Below are positions 21,086 to 32,724 of a DNA stretch of 64,000 bases, piece after piece. The translations under genes were made by a program, and so were the position numbers. The DNA comes from Candidatus Methylopumilus sp. Lineage in GTDB: Bacteria; Pseudomonadota; Gammaproteobacteria; Burkholderiales; Methylophilaceae. Where the stretch lies: the NCBI GenBank assembly GCA_024640945.1, contig JAHEEA010000030.1, positions 62,001-126,000 of the forward strand. Reading direction: 5' to 3'. The notes beneath the pieces are model-generated. The model saw nothing but the letters and a program-made list of their open reading frames with translations. It did no database searches and was not told the DNA's origin. The stretch's first letter is position 1. Every line of letters begins with the position of its first letter.

Positions 21086-21111
21086 AAATTAGTGAAATTA
21101 GGAAAAAGCAG

Positions 21112-22167
21112 ATGAAGATTGCAGTATTGCCAGGTGATGGCATTGGTCCAGAAATTGTTGCACAGGCTGTTAAAGTATTAAACGCTTTAAACATTGGCTT
21201 GAAAATGCAAGAAGCGCCTATTGGCGGTGCTGGCTATGAAGCAGCTGGTGATCCACTACCTGCAGAAACGCTGAAATTGGCAAAAGAAGCGGATGCTGTT
21301 TTGTTAGGTGCTGTGGGCGATTGGAAATACGATACTTTGCCTCGTGATATGCGTCCTGAGCGTGGTTTGTTACGCATTCGTAAAGAACTTAATTTGTTTG
21401 CTAATTTACGTCCTGCCTTGCTTTATCCAGAACTCGCTTCAGCATCAACATTAAAGCCAGAAGTGGTTGCTGGTCTAGATATTATGATTGTGCGTGAATT
21501 AACAGGTGATATTTACTTCGGTCAGCCACGTGGTATTTCAACTTTGCCTAACGGTGAGCGTGAGGGTATTAATACCATGCGTTATTCAGAATCTGAAATT
21601 CACCGTATTGGTCATGTTGCTTTCAGTATTGCGATGAAGCGTAATAAAAAAGTATGTTCAGTGGATAAAGCAAACGTGCTTGAGACAACTGAACTATGGC
21701 GTCAAGTGATGATTGAAATCTCTAAAGATTACCCAGAGGTAGAGTTGAGTCATATGTACGTTGATAACGCAGCAATGCAGTTGATTCGAGCGCCTAAACA
21801 GTTTGATGTCATGGTGACAGGAAATATTTTCGGTGACATCTTGTCAGATGAAGCTTCTATGTTGACTGGTTCTATTGGCATGTTGCCTTCAGCATCTCTT
21901 GATGCTAACAACAAAGGCATGTACGAGCCTAGCCATGGCTCAGCCCCTGATATTGCGAATCAAGACATTGCTAATCCATTAGCAACGATTCTTTCAGCTG
22001 CCATGATGCTTCGTTATAGCTTTAATGATGAAGCGAATGCACTACGTATTGAAGATGCCGTGAAGAAAGCCTTAGCGCAAGGTTACCGTACCGCAGATAT
22101 TTACACTGAAGGTACTAAGAAAGTTAAATGTAGTGAAATGGGCGATGCAGTTGTTGCAGCCTTATAG
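21112..22167 (+). CDS. leuB: 3-isopropylmalate dehydrogenase
   Basis: [12 protein letters not shown] ... [14 protein letters not shown]. Confidence 0.98.
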   Translation: MKIAVLPGDGIGPEIVAQAVKVLNALNIGLKMQEAPIGGAGYEAAGDPLPAETLKLAKEADAVLLGAVGDWKYDTLPRDMRPERGLLRIRKELNLFANLRPALLYPELASASTLKPEVVAGLDIMIVRELTGDIYFGQPRGISTLPNGEREGINTMRYSESEIHRIGHVAFSIAMKRNKKVCSVDKANVLETTELWRQVMIEISKDYPEVELSHMYVDNAAMQLIRAPKQFDVMVTGNIFGDILSDEASMLTGSIGMLPSASLDANNKGMYEPSHGSAPDIANQDIANPLATILSAAMMLRYSFNDEANALRIEDAVKKALAQGYRTADIYTEGTKKVKCSEMGDAVVAAL

Positions 22168-22178
22168 GAAATAAAAAA

Positions 22179-23291
22179 ATGTTAAAAGTTGGTTTTATTG
22201 GTTGGCGCGGTATGGTGGGCTCAGTGCTCATGCAACGTATGTTGGAAGAGAATGATTTTTCACGTATCGAACCACAGTTTTTTACTACATCACAAGTAGG
22301 TGGTGCGGGTCCTAAAGTGGGCAAAGATACTCCTGCGTTAAAAGATGCAAAAAACATATCTGAACTAAAGCGCATGGATGTGATTGTCTCTTGCCAAGGC
22401 GGTGACTATACAACCGAAGTTTTTCCAAAGTTACGCGCAGAAGGTTGGCAAGGACATTGGATTGATGCAGCTTCTACATTACGCATGGAAAAAGATGCGG
22501 TCATTATTCTTGATCCGGTCAATATGCATGTGATTAAAGATGCGATTCATAAGGGTGGTAAAAACTGGGTAGGTGGTAACTGTACTGTTTCATTGATGTT
22601 GATGGCTCTTAATGGCCTATTTAAGGCTAACCTGGTTGAGTGGGCGACTTCCATGACTTACCAAGCTGCATCAGGTGCTGGTGCACAAAACATGCGTGAG
22701 TTACTCAAGCAAATGGGCTCAGCTAATCAATCAGTTTCCAACTTGCTTGCAGATCCTGCATCAGCAATTCTAGATATTGACCGAACTGTAGCTGCGATGT
22801 TGCGTGACGACACATTTCCAACTTCGCACTTTGGTGCGCCTTTGGCAGGTAGTTTAATTCCTTGGATCGATAAAGACCTAGGTAATGGCCAAAGTAAGGA
22901 AGAGTGGAAGGGTGGTGCTGAGACTAATAAGATTTTAGGTACAGAAAACAATCCTATCGTGATTGATGGTCTATGTGTACGTATTGGAGCAATGCGCTGT
23001 CACTCGCAAGCCTTGACCATCAAGCTTAAAAAAGATGTGCCACTAGATGAAATCAACGATATGTTGGCAAAGGCTAACCAATGGGCGCAAGTAATTCCAA
23101 ATGAGCGTGATATCACAGTAAAATCTCTCACACCTGCAGCCGTTACGGGGACGCTGAACACACCAGTTGGTCGCTTACGAAAAATGGGCATGGGTGGTGA
23201 GTATCTGTCAGCATTTACAGTGGGTGATCAGTTGCTTTGGGGTGCCGCAGAGCCATTAAGGCGCATGTTAAATATTTTGGTTGAAGCTTAA
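22179..23291 (+). CDS. asd: Aspartate-semialdehyde dehydrogenase
   Basis: [17 protein letters not shown] ... [13 protein letters not shown]. Confidence 0.97.
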   Translation: MLKVGFIGWRGMVGSVLMQRMLEENDFSRIEPQFFTTSQVGGAGPKVGKDTPALKDAKNISELKRMDVIVSCQGGDYTTEVFPKLRAEGWQGHWIDAASTLRMEKDAVIILDPVNMHVIKDAIHKGGKNWVGGNCTVSLMLMALNGLFKANLVEWATSMTYQAASGAGAQNMRELLKQMGSANQSVSNLLADPASAILDIDRTVAAMLRDDTFPTSHFGAPLAGSLIPWIDKDLGNGQSKEEWKGGAETNKILGTENNPIVIDGLCVRIGAMRCHSQALTIKLKKDVPLDEINDMLAKANQWAQVIPNERDITVKSLTPAAVTGTLNTPVGRLRKMGMGGEYLSAFTVGDQLLWGAAEPLRRMLNILVEA

Positions 23292-23323
23292 TTGCTTAAA
23301 CTTAAAGTTTAAAAGGACTGTTT

Positions 23324-25020
23324 TGTATCAACGTTTAAAACAATGGTTGTTGGTAGTAAGCATGTTAAGCATGCCATTAGCCCTGCACGCCGCAGAGCTA
23401 GGCAAGTTGCATGTGATTTCTGCAATCGGCCAGCCTTTAAACGCTGAGATCGAATTAATTGATATCGCTGAGGGTGAGTTTGATACTTTGTCTGCTGTGG
23501 TAGCAGGTGATCAAGCTTATGCTTCACTTGGCTTAAGCAAACCAAGCTTTTACGATCAAATTGTTATTCAAGCAGCAAAAAACTTAAATGGCTTACCTGT
23601 GTTAGTAATTAGTAGCTCACAGTCTATTAACGAGTCTTTCCTAAATATACTGATTCAATTAAGTGGTTCGCATACTCAGATTGTGCGTGAATATGCCTTA
23701 TTGCTCGATCATCCTATTCCAGCAGAACAAGAGGTAGCATCTCCGTCGGTAGATGTGCCTCAGCCAATTGTTCAAGAGAATGAAAATGAGAACGTAAGCC
23801 CAGCTCAGGATTATTACCAAGTTTCTAAGGGTGAAAGTCTAGTTGCCATTGCTCAGAAAGCAGGTTACGAGGCTGATTTAAATAAAGCTATTCTTGCTTT
23901 GTTTAAAGCTAACCCACACGCTTTTAACGCCAAAAATATTAATGGCTTAAGGCAAGGAGCAAAACTACACATACCATCAGCAGCTGAGGTGATGGCAATT
24001 GACGCGGCTAAAGCCTATCAGTTTGTTGTAGATCAAAATGCAAATTGGGAAACTTATCAAGCGAAGCTTGCTAAGCTAGCGCTTGATGAGGCAGCGGTTG
24101 ATAATGAGCCGCATCAACAATCAAGCGCAGGTAAATTAAGCTCTGAAAATAAAGCAACCGAGTACAAGGCAATTGCTGTGGCTGATGCTGGCAAAGATGT
24201 CGTCAAGCTTTCTAAAGCTGCTATTGGCTCTCAAGATCAAAGTGTACAAGACCGTTTAAATGCATTGCAGGATGAAATAGCAGCGCATGAAAGCAGCATT
24301 CAAGAATCAAATAAAAAGACGCAGGCATTAGAAAAACAAATATTGGAAATGCAGCATTTGTTGTTAATTAAGAATCAAACGATTCAGCAATTACAACAAA
24401 ACCCTGGCGCATCTGTTTCAGTGGGCACGGAACAGGCTAATGATTCATGGAAAACAAAAAATCGCGCGAAAATTCTTTGGGTGGCATTGTTTGCGGTGGT
24501 TTTAGTTCTTGCTGCAATGACTTATTTGAGGGTAAAACAAAAGCGTGAACATCAACGCTTGTATCAATCATTAGAAGACTTTAATCGTTTGAATGCTTCT
24601 TTTTCAGCGCGACCAGCTGCAGCTGATAAGTCGGTTGCGGATCAAGCGGAGCCTTCTGATGAGGTGGCAAGTCTCAAGACATTAGATTTAATTAAAAGTA
24701 TTGATTTTGATTTGTCTAAATCAACCCCTGTCCAAGATGAGCCTAAGGCGATTGTCACTGAGCTTAATTTGGCGGATATCAATCTGGATTTTAATCCCAA
24801 GCCTGTTGAACAAAAGCCTGTTGCTAAAAAATCACCTGCTAAAAAGGTTGTTGCTAAAGCGTCCCCAAGATCTGATATCGATATGCAGTTAGATTTGGCA
24901 GCGACTTATATTGATATGGGTGATAAGAAACGTGCGCGTAAGTTGTTGCAAGAAGTCGTTCAGGAAGGCCTTGAGGAGCAGAAAAAGCGTGCCCAAGAAA
25001 TATTAACTAGGCTTGCTTAA
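23324..25020 (+). CDS. fimV: FimV-like protein with LysM domain and C-terminal TPR/FimV motif
   Basis: N-terminal AAELGKLHVISAIGQPLNAEIEL; C-terminal LDLAATYIDMGDKKRARKLLQEVVQEG; probable TTG start near 23324. Confidence 0.85.
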
Positions 25021-25037
25021 TGAGCAGTTTTAATTAT

Positions 25038-25067
25038 TTAGCCGGGCCTGCGTGTCCGGCTTTTTAT
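25038..25067 (+). terminator. Intrinsic terminator after fimV
   Basis: GCCGGgcctgcgtgtCCGGCTTTTTATT. Confidence 0.7.
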
Positions 25068-25079
25068 TAGGTGTAGGTT

Positions 25080-25733
25080 TTGCACTTTCATCCAGTCACT
25101 AAGATTCTTGGTTTAATACTGATTGCTATTGGCGTTTATCAATTAAGCCCAATACAGATGGTCTTGTTAGCACTGTGCTTGCTTGCTGCAATGCTATTGC
25201 ATAGCGTCAAGCAGTGGTTCCCTATGCTTAAGCGCATGCGTTGGTTGTTTCTTTCTATGTTTTTAATTTATGCATTTAATACCCCAGGCGAGTTTGTTCG
25301 AGATTGGCCGCTAAGTGGTTGGGTAGATTGGTCTCCTACCTATGAAGGTCTGCAAGCAGGTGGTCTACAGCTTGTTCGTTTAATGATGATGTTGGCTGGT
25401 GTTGCATTAATGATGGCAACCACCCCGATTCCTTCCATGATTGAAGGCTTTTATGTTTTATTGAAGCCCTTGCAATACATTGGAATGAATCCTGAACGTT
25501 TTGCGGCGAGGTTATGTTTGACATTGCATTACATTGAGTTGAATAACTTACAACGAGATCGTCAGTCAGCTTCGCATTCAAATTGGCAGCAGTTTTTGAA
25601 TATGGATCTTGATAAGATTGATACCTCTTCGAATTTAAAAGTGATTACCTTGGAAAACCACCGATTAAGCTACTTAGATTTCCTGGCATTGTTTGTGATG
25701 TGTGCTTTGTTGATTTGGAAATGGCAAGCCTAA
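25080..25733 (+). CDS. CbiQ/EcfT-like transmembrane protein
   Basis: Hydrophobic protein with CbiQ-type layout (LIYAFNTPGEFV, RLMMMLAGVALMMATTPIPSMIEGFYVLLKPLQYIGMNPERFAARL). Confidence 0.65.
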   Translation: MHFHPVTKILGLILIAIGVYQLSPIQMVLLALCLLAAMLLHSVKQWFPMLKRMRWLFLSMFLIYAFNTPGEFVRDWPLSGWVDWSPTYEGLQAGGLQLVRLMMMLAGVALMMATTPIPSMIEGFYVLLKPLQYIGMNPERFAARLCLTLHYIELNNLQRDRQSASHSNWQQFLNMDLDKIDTSSNLKVITLENHRLSYLDFLALFVMCALLIWKWQA

Positions 25734-25734
25734 G

Positions 25735-26517
25735 ATGAGAATTGCGTTAGGGATTGAATATGACGGCAGTCATTTTTGTGGATGGCAAACGCAATCTACT
25801 GGCTGCGGCGTTCAAGATAGGCTAGAGCGTGCTCTCTCGCAATTGGCGCAACATGAAGTTTCTGTTGTCGCAGCAGGGCGAACTGACACAGGCGTTCATG
25901 CGCTATCTCAAGTAGTTCATTTTGATACGGAAACAGATCGGCCTGATAGCGCTTGGGTCAGAGGGGTTAACGCTCATCTACCGCCTTTTGTAAGGGTGTT
26001 GTGGGCACAACCAGTTAACGATGATTTTCATGCTAGATTCTCAGCCCGAGGCCGTCATTATCAATTCCTATTATTTAATCATGCCGTAGCGCCTGCGGTG
26101 ATGTCTGGTAAGTCCAGTTGGTTTCATTTGCCATTGGATGTTGAGAAAATGGCGGGGGCTGCTCAATATTTAGAAGGTGAGCACGATTTTAGTGCTTTTC
26201 GGGCAGCTGAATGTCAAGCAAAGTCACCGATAAGAAACTTATACCGAGCAAGTATAGTCAAGCATAGTGATTATCTGGTGTTTGATTTTTCAGGTAATGC
26301 TTTTTTGCATCATCAAGTACGAAATATGGTGGGGGCATTGGTTTATGTAGGTAAGGGCAGTTATTCGCCTGACTTTATTAAAACCTTGCTGGCATCTAAA
26401 GATAGAACAAAATCACCACCGACATTCTCTCCCGACGGGCTGTATTTAACTGGCGTTGATTATGAGGATGCTTGGGGCTTACCGCCAACTAGACGGTATT
26501 TAAATTTTTTAGCTTAA
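25735..26517 (+). CDS. truA: tRNA pseudouridine(38-40) synthase
   Basis: LGIEYDGSHFCGWQTQ ... AAGRTDTGVHALSQVVHF. Confidence 0.97.
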   Translation: MRIALGIEYDGSHFCGWQTQSTGCGVQDRLERALSQLAQHEVSVVAAGRTDTGVHALSQVVHFDTETDRPDSAWVRGVNAHLPPFVRVLWAQPVNDDFHARFSARGRHYQFLLFNHAVAPAVMSGKSSWFHLPLDVEKMAGAAQYLEGEHDFSAFRAAECQAKSPIRNLYRASIVKHSDYLVFDFSGNAFLHHQVRNMVGALVYVGKGSYSPDFIKTLLASKDRTKSPPTFSPDGLYLTGVDYEDAWGLPPTRRYLNFLA

Positions 26518-26580
26518 GTGAACAAAAACGTAACTAAGCTGTGACAGTTTAAGGGCTTTCGGTTACGCTATTGTCTTTCG

Positions 26581-27219
26581 ATGGATGGTTTATTTGTGCG
26601 TACACGAGTGAAAATTTGCGGGATTACCCGAGTTGAAGATGCGCTGATTGCTGTTGCTCAGGGTGCTGATGCGATCGGATTGGTGTTTTATCCGCCGAGC
26701 CCACGTTATGTCACGCCAGTGCAAGCTGCAGAGATCGTGAATGCGCTACCTGCTTTTGTTACGGTGGTTGCACTATTTGTGGATGCGAGTAGAGCTGATG
26801 TTGAAGCCGTGTTATCTCAGGTTAGTATTGATTTAATCCAGTTTCATGGCCAAGAATCGGCAGATGAATGTCGTCAATATGGTAAGTCATATATGAAGGC
26901 AATTCGCGTCAAAGGTGACACAAATTTGGTACAATATGAGGCTGAGTATTCAGATGCTAAAGCCTTGCTATTAGACGCTTACGCAGAAGGTGTGCCGGGT
27001 GGAACAGGGCAAGTGTTTGATTGGACTATCATTCCTAAAAATCTTAGCAAGCCTATTGTATTGGCCGGCGGCTTAGATGCGGGAAATGTGGAGCAAGCGA
27101 TTCGCCAGGTTAAGCCATACGCAGTAGATGTCAGCGGTGGAGTGGAGTTTAAAAAAGGGATTAAAGATGCAGCTAAAATAGCTGCATTCATGCGAGGAGT
27201 AAGTAATGCAATTGTATGA
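26581..27219 (+). CDS. trpF: Phosphoribosylanthranilate isomerase
   Basis: [36 protein letters not shown]. Confidence 0.97.
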   Translation: MDGLFVRTRVKICGITRVEDALIAVAQGADAIGLVFYPPSPRYVTPVQAAEIVNALPAFVTVVALFVDASRADVEAVLSQVSIDLIQFHGQESADECRQYGKSYMKAIRVKGDTNLVQYEAEYSDAKALLLDAYAEGVPGGTGQVFDWTIIPKNLSKPIVLAGGLDAGNVEQAIRQVKPYAVDVSGGVEFKKGIKDAAKIAAFMRGVSNAIV

Positions 27220-28408
27220 TATGCCGGATGAACGTGGTCACTTTGGTCCTTATGGCGGTATTTTCGTCGCAGAGACTTTGGTTGAAGCGCTTGAAGAATT
27301 ACGCGTCATGTATGAAAAGTATCGTTATGACGAAGAGTTTTTGGCTGAGTTTGCACACGATCTTAAACATTTCGTTGGTCGCCCAAGCCCAATCTATCAT
27401 GCAAAACGCTGGTCAGATAAAGTGGGTGGCGCTCAGATTTACTTAAAGCGTGAAGATCTTAATCATACTGGCGCTCACAAGGTCAATAACACAGTTGGTC
27501 AGGCGCTATTAGCTAAGCGTATGGGTAAGCCTCGTGTGATTGCTGAAACAGGTGCTGGTCAGCACGGTGTTGCAACAGCAACCATTGCAGCACGTTTAGG
27601 TCTTGAATGTGTTGTTTATATGGGTTCTGAGGACGTCAAGCGTCAAGCGCCTAACGTTTATCGTATGAAGTTATTAGGTGCAACCGTTGTGCCTGTGGAA
27701 AGTGGCTCTAAAACTCTTAAAGACGCGCTTAATGAAGCCATGCGTGATTGGGTGACTAACATTGAAAACACTTTCTACATTATTGGTACTGTGGCTGGTC
27801 CGCATCCTTATCCAATGATGGTGCGCGATTTCCAAGCGGTGATTGGCGTTGAAGCTAAAATCCAAATGAAAGAAATCGTGGGTCGTCAACCAGATGCAGT
27901 GATTGCATGTGTGGGTGGTGGTTCAAATGCAATGGGTATTTTTTACCCATACATCAATGAAGAAAATGTACGTTTGATTGGTGTTGAAGCTGCAGGTCAT
28001 GGCTTAGAAACAGGTAAGCATGCTGCGCCATTAACAGCCAATAGCGCGGTTGGTGTATTGCACGGCAACCGTACTTACTTAATGCAAGATGAAGATGGTC
28101 AAATTATCGAAACGCATTCGATTTCTGCAGGTTTGGATTATCCAGGTGTTGGTCCTGAACATGCTTGGTTGAAAGATACTAAACGTGCTGAATATGTTGC
28201 TATTACTGATGATGAAGCCATGGCTGCTTTCCATGGTTTGTGTCTTACAGAAGGCATTATTCCAGCTTTGGAATCAAGTCATGCCTTGGCTTATGCTGAA
28301 AAGCTCGCAAAAACAATGAGTAAAGATAAAATCTTGCTTGTTAATCTCTCAGGTCGCGGTGATAAAGATATGAATACCGTTGCTCAACTTTCTGGAATTA
28401 CGCTCTAA
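27206..28408 (+). CDS. trpB: Tryptophan synthase beta chain
   Basis: [28 protein letters not shown]. Confidence 0.98.
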   Translation: MQLYDMPDERGHFGPYGGIFVAETLVEALEELRVMYEKYRYDEEFLAEFAHDLKHFVGRPSPIYHAKRWSDKVGGAQIYLKREDLNHTGAHKVNNTVGQALLAKRMGKPRVIAETGAGQHGVATATIAARLGLECVVYMGSEDVKRQAPNVYRMKLLGATVVPVESGSKTLKDALNEAMRDWVTNIENTFYIIGTVAGPHPYPMMVRDFQAVIGVEAKIQMKEIVGRQPDAVIACVGGGSNAMGIFYPYINEENVRLIGVEAAGHGLETGKHAAPLTANSAVGVLHGNRTYLMQDEDGQIIETHSISAGLDYPGVGPEHAWLKDTKRAEYVAITDDEAMAAFHGLCLTEGIIPALESSHALAYAEKLAKTMSKDKILLVNLSGRGDKDMNTVAQLSGITL

Positions 28409-28411
28409 TTT

Positions 28412-29212
28412 ATGTCACGCATTCAAACTACTTTTGAAAATCTCAAACAATCAGGCAAAAAAGCCTTAATCCCATTTATTACGGCGGGTGATCCTCATCC
28501 TGACAAAACCGTTGAAATGTTGCATTCGCTTGTTAAAGCTGGCGCTGATTTAATTGAGTTGGGCGTACCATTCTCAGATCCAATGGCAGATGGCCCAGTG
28601 ATTCAGCGCGCCAGTGAGCGTGCTTTGGTTCATAAGGTTGGCTTGCGTAAAGTGTTGGCGCTAGTAAAAGAGTTTCGTCAACAAGACCCTAAAACGCCGA
28701 TTGTGTTGATGGGTTACGCTAATCCAATTGAAGCCATGGGCGTTGAAAAATTTGCTGATGCTGCTAAAGATGCTGGCATTGACGGCGTATTGACGGTGGA
28801 TTATCCACCTGAAGAATCAATTGAATTTAACGCGATGTTAAAAGCCCGTGATATTGACCCTGTGTTCTTGTTGTCTCCAACAACAGAAGCTTCTCGTGTA
28901 GATGTCATTGTTAATCAAGCGAGTGGTTTTGTTTACTATGTTTCACTCAAGGGCGTGACAGGCTCTAAGAATCTAGATATTGATGAAGTTGCTGGTCGTG
29001 TTGCTGAGATTCGTACACTGACAACATTGCCTATTGGTGTAGGTTTTGGTGTGCGCGATGCTGCAACAGCTAAAGCCGTTGCAAAAATTGCTGATGCCGT
29101 TGTTGTTGGAAGCCGTATGGTACAGACTGTCGAGAGCTCTACCCCAGATAATGTGGTCGCAAATTTAGCAGCGCTGACTGCAGAGCTACGTCAAGCAATT
29201 GATAGTCATTAA
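28412..29212 (+). CDS. trpA: Tryptophan synthase alpha chain
   Basis: [26 protein letters not shown]. Confidence 0.98.
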   Translation: MSRIQTTFENLKQSGKKALIPFITAGDPHPDKTVEMLHSLVKAGADLIELGVPFSDPMADGPVIQRASERALVHKVGLRKVLALVKEFRQQDPKTPIVLMGYANPIEAMGVEKFADAAKDAGIDGVLTVDYPPEESIEFNAMLKARDIDPVFLLSPTTEASRVDVIVNQASGFVYYVSLKGVTGSKNLDIDEVAGRVAEIRTLTTLPIGVGFGVRDAATAKAVAKIADAVVVGSRMVQTVESSTPDNVVANLAALTAELRQAIDSH

Positions 29213-29245
29213 TTCTGATATTTTCAGAAAAATAAGGAATACATT

Positions 29246-30112
29246 ATGAGTTGGTTAAAAAAGATTCTTCCACCGAAAATCAAACGTGTGATTGGGCCAA
29301 GCAAAAAGAATGTGCCTGAAGGCTTATGGAGTAAGTGTCCTAAATGCGACTCAGTTCTTTATCGTACAGATTTAGAAGCAAACGCAGAAGTTTGTCCTAA
29401 GTGTGAATATCACAACCGTATTTCGGCAAGAGAAAGATTGGATTTTCTTTTGGATGAAAAAGGTCGCAAAGAAATCGGTGCTGACGTTCAACCAGTTGAC
29501 CCATTGAAGTTTAAAGACACCAAAAAATACGCTGACCGTATTAAAGCTTCACAAAAAGAAGTGGGTGAAACAGATGCGCTTATCGTGATGAAGGGTAGCA
29601 TTAAGAATGTTCCGGTAGTAGCTGCATCTTTTGAATTTAAATTCATGGGCGGTTCTATGGGGTCTGTTGTTGGCGAGCGTTTTGTTCGTGGCGTTCAAGA
29701 GGCTATTAAGACTAAATCTGCTTTTATTTGTATCTCTGCAAGCGGTGGTGCACGTATGCAAGAAGGTCTTTTTTCTCTCATGCAAATGGCAAAAACCAGT
29801 GCTGCCCTTACTAAATTAAGTGAAGCTGGCTTGCCATATATTTCTGTATTAACTGACCCAACCATGGGTGGTGTGTCAGCAAGTTTTGCGATGTTGGGCG
29901 ACATTATTGTGGCTGAGCCTCAAGCTTTGATTGGCTTTGCTGGTCCACGCGTGATTGAGCAAACAGTGCGTGAAACTCTACCTGATGGTTTCCAACGTGC
30001 TGAGTTCTTAGTTGATCATGGTGCTGTTGATATCATTATCGATAGACGCCAAATGCGCGATAAATTGTCAGTATTAATTGCAGGTTTAATGAAACTGCCT
30101 GTTGCTGCGTAA
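29246..30112 (+). CDS. accD: Acetyl-CoA carboxylase carboxyltransferase beta subunit
   Basis: Zinc ribbon [29 protein letters not shown]. Confidence 0.98.
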   Translation: MSWLKKILPPKIKRVIGPSKKNVPEGLWSKCPKCDSVLYRTDLEANAEVCPKCEYHNRISARERLDFLLDEKGRKEIGADVQPVDPLKFKDTKKYADRIKASQKEVGETDALIVMKGSIKNVPVVAASFEFKFMGGSMGSVVGERFVRGVQEAIKTKSAFICISASGGARMQEGLFSLMQMAKTSAALTKLSEAGLPYISVLTDPTMGGVSASFAMLGDIIVAEPQALIGFAGPRVIEQTVRETLPDGFQRAEFLVDHGAVDIIIDRRQMRDKLSVLIAGLMKLPVAA

Positions 30113-30185
30113 GTGTGATGGGCGTAAACCCATCACCTATTACTTTTAGTTCTTCATTCATCTACACAGGGTTTTACTTCTACAC

Positions 30186-31475
30186 GTGTCCCCAATTGAG
30201 CAAATGCCAACCAACCTCGCGGCTTGGCTAGATTACATTGAGGCTTTACACCCTAAGTCCATTGCTATGGGTTTAGATCGTGTTAACGAAGTAAAGCAGC
30301 GATTAAATCTAAACCCTCAATTTCCTATTGTGATTGTTGCCGGAACCAACGGCAAAGGCTCGACTTGTGCCATGCTTGAGCATATTTATCACGCAGCTGG
30401 TTATCGAGTCGGTACTTATTCTTCTCCACATTTGTTGCGATATAACGAGCGTGTACGCTTAAATTCTCAAGAAGTGAGTGATGAGGATTTAGTGAAGGCT
30501 TTTGTTGCGGTTGAGCAGGCGCGTCAAGATACTGAACTGACCTATTTTGAGTATGGCACCTTAGCTGCGGTTTGGCATTTCATGCAAAAACAAGTGGATG
30601 TCGCCATATTGGAAGTAGGTTTAGGCGGTCGTTTAGACGCTGTTAATGTCTTTGAGCCTGATTGCACAGTGGTCACCAGTATAGACCTCGATCACATGGA
30701 ATTTCTTGGAAATACACGTGAATGCATTGGAGCAGAAAAAGCGGGTATTTTTAGGGCTAACATTCCTGCGATATGTGGAGATGAAAATCCACCACATTCC
30801 ATCATTGAATATGCCAATAAGATAGGTGCGCCACTTAAGCTGATAGGCCGAGATTTCAAGGTGGAGCCTGATGCAACGTCTTGGACATATCGTGCATCGC
30901 AATATTCGATTGAGCGCATGCCAATGCCAGCTTTAATTGGTGATTTCCAACTCAATAATGCGGCTTGTGTTTTAACTGCTATTCAATCACTTCAACATTT
31001 ATTGCCTGTGCAAGTTGATGCTATTGAAACAGGTCTAAAAATAGTCAAGCTTGCTGGTCGTTTTCAATCATGGTCTAACAATCCAGACATTATCTTGGAT
31101 GTCGCGCATAACCCACATGCAGCAAAATCTTTAGCAATTAATCTTAAACAGTCACGCCATCAAGGTAAGACCATTGCGGTCTTTGCGATGTTGGCTGATA
31201 AAGATATTACAGGGGTGATACAAGCACTCTCTGGGGAAATCGATGCTTGGTATGTAGCGACGATTGATAATGTCAGGGGTTCAAGTGCATCCAGCCTTTC
31301 TAAAATGATTGTTGTTACGCTACCGAGTGCTGAAATAAAAATATTCAATCAAGTCGTCGATGCCTTTCATCAAGCCTGTATTGATGCCAATGAAAATGAT
31401 AGAATTATCACATTAGGCTCATTCTTCACGGTGGCTGAAGTCATGCAAGATTTGCAAACTAAAAAAACAAAATAG
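30186..31475 (+). CDS. folC: Folylpolyglutamate synthase/dihydrofolate synthase
   Basis: VAGTNGKGSTCAMLEHI; accD-folC-SPOR-cvpA-purF synteny. Confidence 0.95.
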   Translation: MSPIEQMPTNLAAWLDYIEALHPKSIAMGLDRVNEVKQRLNLNPQFPIVIVAGTNGKGSTCAMLEHIYHAAGYRVGTYSSPHLLRYNERVRLNSQEVSDEDLVKAFVAVEQARQDTELTYFEYGTLAAVWHFMQKQVDVAILEVGLGGRLDAVNVFEPDCTVVTSIDLDHMEFLGNTRECIGAEKAGIFRANIPAICGDENPPHSIIEYANKIGAPLKLIGRDFKVEPDATSWTYRASQYSIERMPMPALIGDFQLNNAACVLTAIQSLQHLLPVQVDAIETGLKIVKLAGRFQSWSNNPDIILDVAHNPHAAKSLAINLKQSRHQGKTIAVFAMLADKDITGVIQALSGEIDAWYVATIDNVRGSSASSLSKMIVVTLPSAEIKIFNQVVDAFHQACIDANENDRIITLGSFFTVAEVMQDLQTKKTK

Positions 31476-31486
31476 GGTGATAAACA

Positions 31487-32161
31487 ATGGCGCAAGATAA
31501 GTTGCAATCACAAGACGAACAAGAGATTCAGTTCAAAAAACGTGCAAGAAGACGTTTAGTTGGATCAATTGCCTTGGTTTTATTCATGATTGTTGCGCTA
31601 CCCATGGTGCTTGAAGATCGAAGCGCCCAAACACCTAAAACACCTGTCGCGATTTCTATTCCTAGCCAAGACGGCGAAGCTTTTGTGCCTAAAGCTGAGC
31701 CTGTTGCACCTGCGCCTGAGCCTGAGCCACAAGCTCAGCCGGAGCCAGTGCAGGTGGCGCCGGAGCCAGTAGTTACCGCACCAGAGCCAGCACCTGTTGT
31801 TGAAGAAAAGCCTAAGCAAGAAGCGCCAAAGAAAGAAGCTGAAGCTAAACCAGCTAAAGTTGAAGCCAAACCGGAGCCAGTAAAAACACCTAAAAAAGAA
31901 GAGAAGAAACCAATGCCTGAAAAAGTAAGCGGTAATTACTTTATTCAAATTGGCGTGTTTTCAGATCCTGAAAAAGTAAAGCAAATGCAAGCAAAGTTAA
32001 GCGGTGCTGGCTTAAAATCTAACGTTGATTTGATTGATACACCAAAAGGGCAGAAGTCACGTTTAAGAGCTGGCCCTTACAGCAATAAGAGTGATGCTGA
32101 AGATAAGCTTGCTAAAGTAAAATCTTTGGGTTACTCAGATGCGCGAGTCGGTAGTAATTAA
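31487..32161 (+). CDS. SPOR domain protein (DedD-like) with Pro/Glu/Ala-rich linker
   Basis: One TM segment, PEPEPQAQPEPVQVAPEP linker, C-terminal SPOR. Confidence 0.85.
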   Translation: MAQDKLQSQDEQEIQFKKRARRRLVGSIALVLFMIVALPMVLEDRSAQTPKTPVAISIPSQDGEAFVPKAEPVAPAPEPEPQAQPEPVQVAPEPVVTAPEPAPVVEEKPKQEAPKKEAEAKPAKVEAKPEPVKTPKKEEKKPMPEKVSGNYFIQIGVFSDPEKVKQMQAKLSGAGLKSNVDLIDTPKGQKSRLRAGPYSNKSDAEDKLAKVKSLGYSDARVGSN

Positions 32162-32652
32162 TGACCATTTTTGACTACATTGTTTTAACAATTCTCGGTC
32201 TTTCGATTCTGATTGGCGTCATGCGCGGTTTATTGCGTGAAGTTTTATCTATTGCCGGTTGGGTCGCTGCGTTCTTGGTGGCTAAATTCTATACAGCCCA
32301 ATTATCACCATTATTACCACAGGCAATTTCTTCTGATTCTTTGCGCTATATCGCGGCTTTTATCGTTTTGTTTTTATCCACTTTAATCATTACCAGTCTA
32401 TTAGCAATGGCACTGTCTCAAGTATTTAAGGCAACAGGCTTGGGTTGGATTGATCGTATTTTTGGTGCTGTATTTGGTGTTGCACGTGGCCTAATGATTG
32501 TTGGTGTATTTGTCATGTTGAGTGGATTAACCGAGTTCCCTAAAAAATCTAGTTGGAGTGCTGCAATGTTTAGCGCATCTTTAGAAGCAATGGTGATGAG
32601 TGCTCGACCTTGGATGCCACCAGTTATAGCCGAGCATATTAAGTACGAATAA
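32161..32652 (+). CDS. cvpA: CvpA family protein
   Basis: Membrane protein between SPOR gene and purF; FDYIVLTILGLSILIGVMRGLLREVLSIAGWV. Confidence 0.9.
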   Translation: MTIFDYIVLTILGLSILIGVMRGLLREVLSIAGWVAAFLVAKFYTAQLSPLLPQAISSDSLRYIAAFIVLFLSTLIITSLLAMALSQVFKATGLGWIDRIFGAVFGVARGLMIVGVFVMLSGLTEFPKKSSWSAAMFSASLEAMVMSARPWMPPVIAEHIKYE

Positions 32653-32724
32653 GCAGCACACGATTAAAGTGTGTCGCATTAGTGTTTTTAGAATGTAAGT
32701 TTTTTTTAAAAGGCCTTAAAAATA

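Noticed and set aside
30113-30180. Hairpin GTGATGGGCGTAAACCCATCAC between accD and folC as a terminator
   Set aside because: Strong stem but no T-run follows, so termination is not supported; could be a processing or stability element.
31598-31948. 116-aa antisense ORF rich in Trp/Arg/Phe/Leu
   Set aside because: It is the complement of the low-complexity Pro/Glu/Ala/Lys linker of the SPOR protein.
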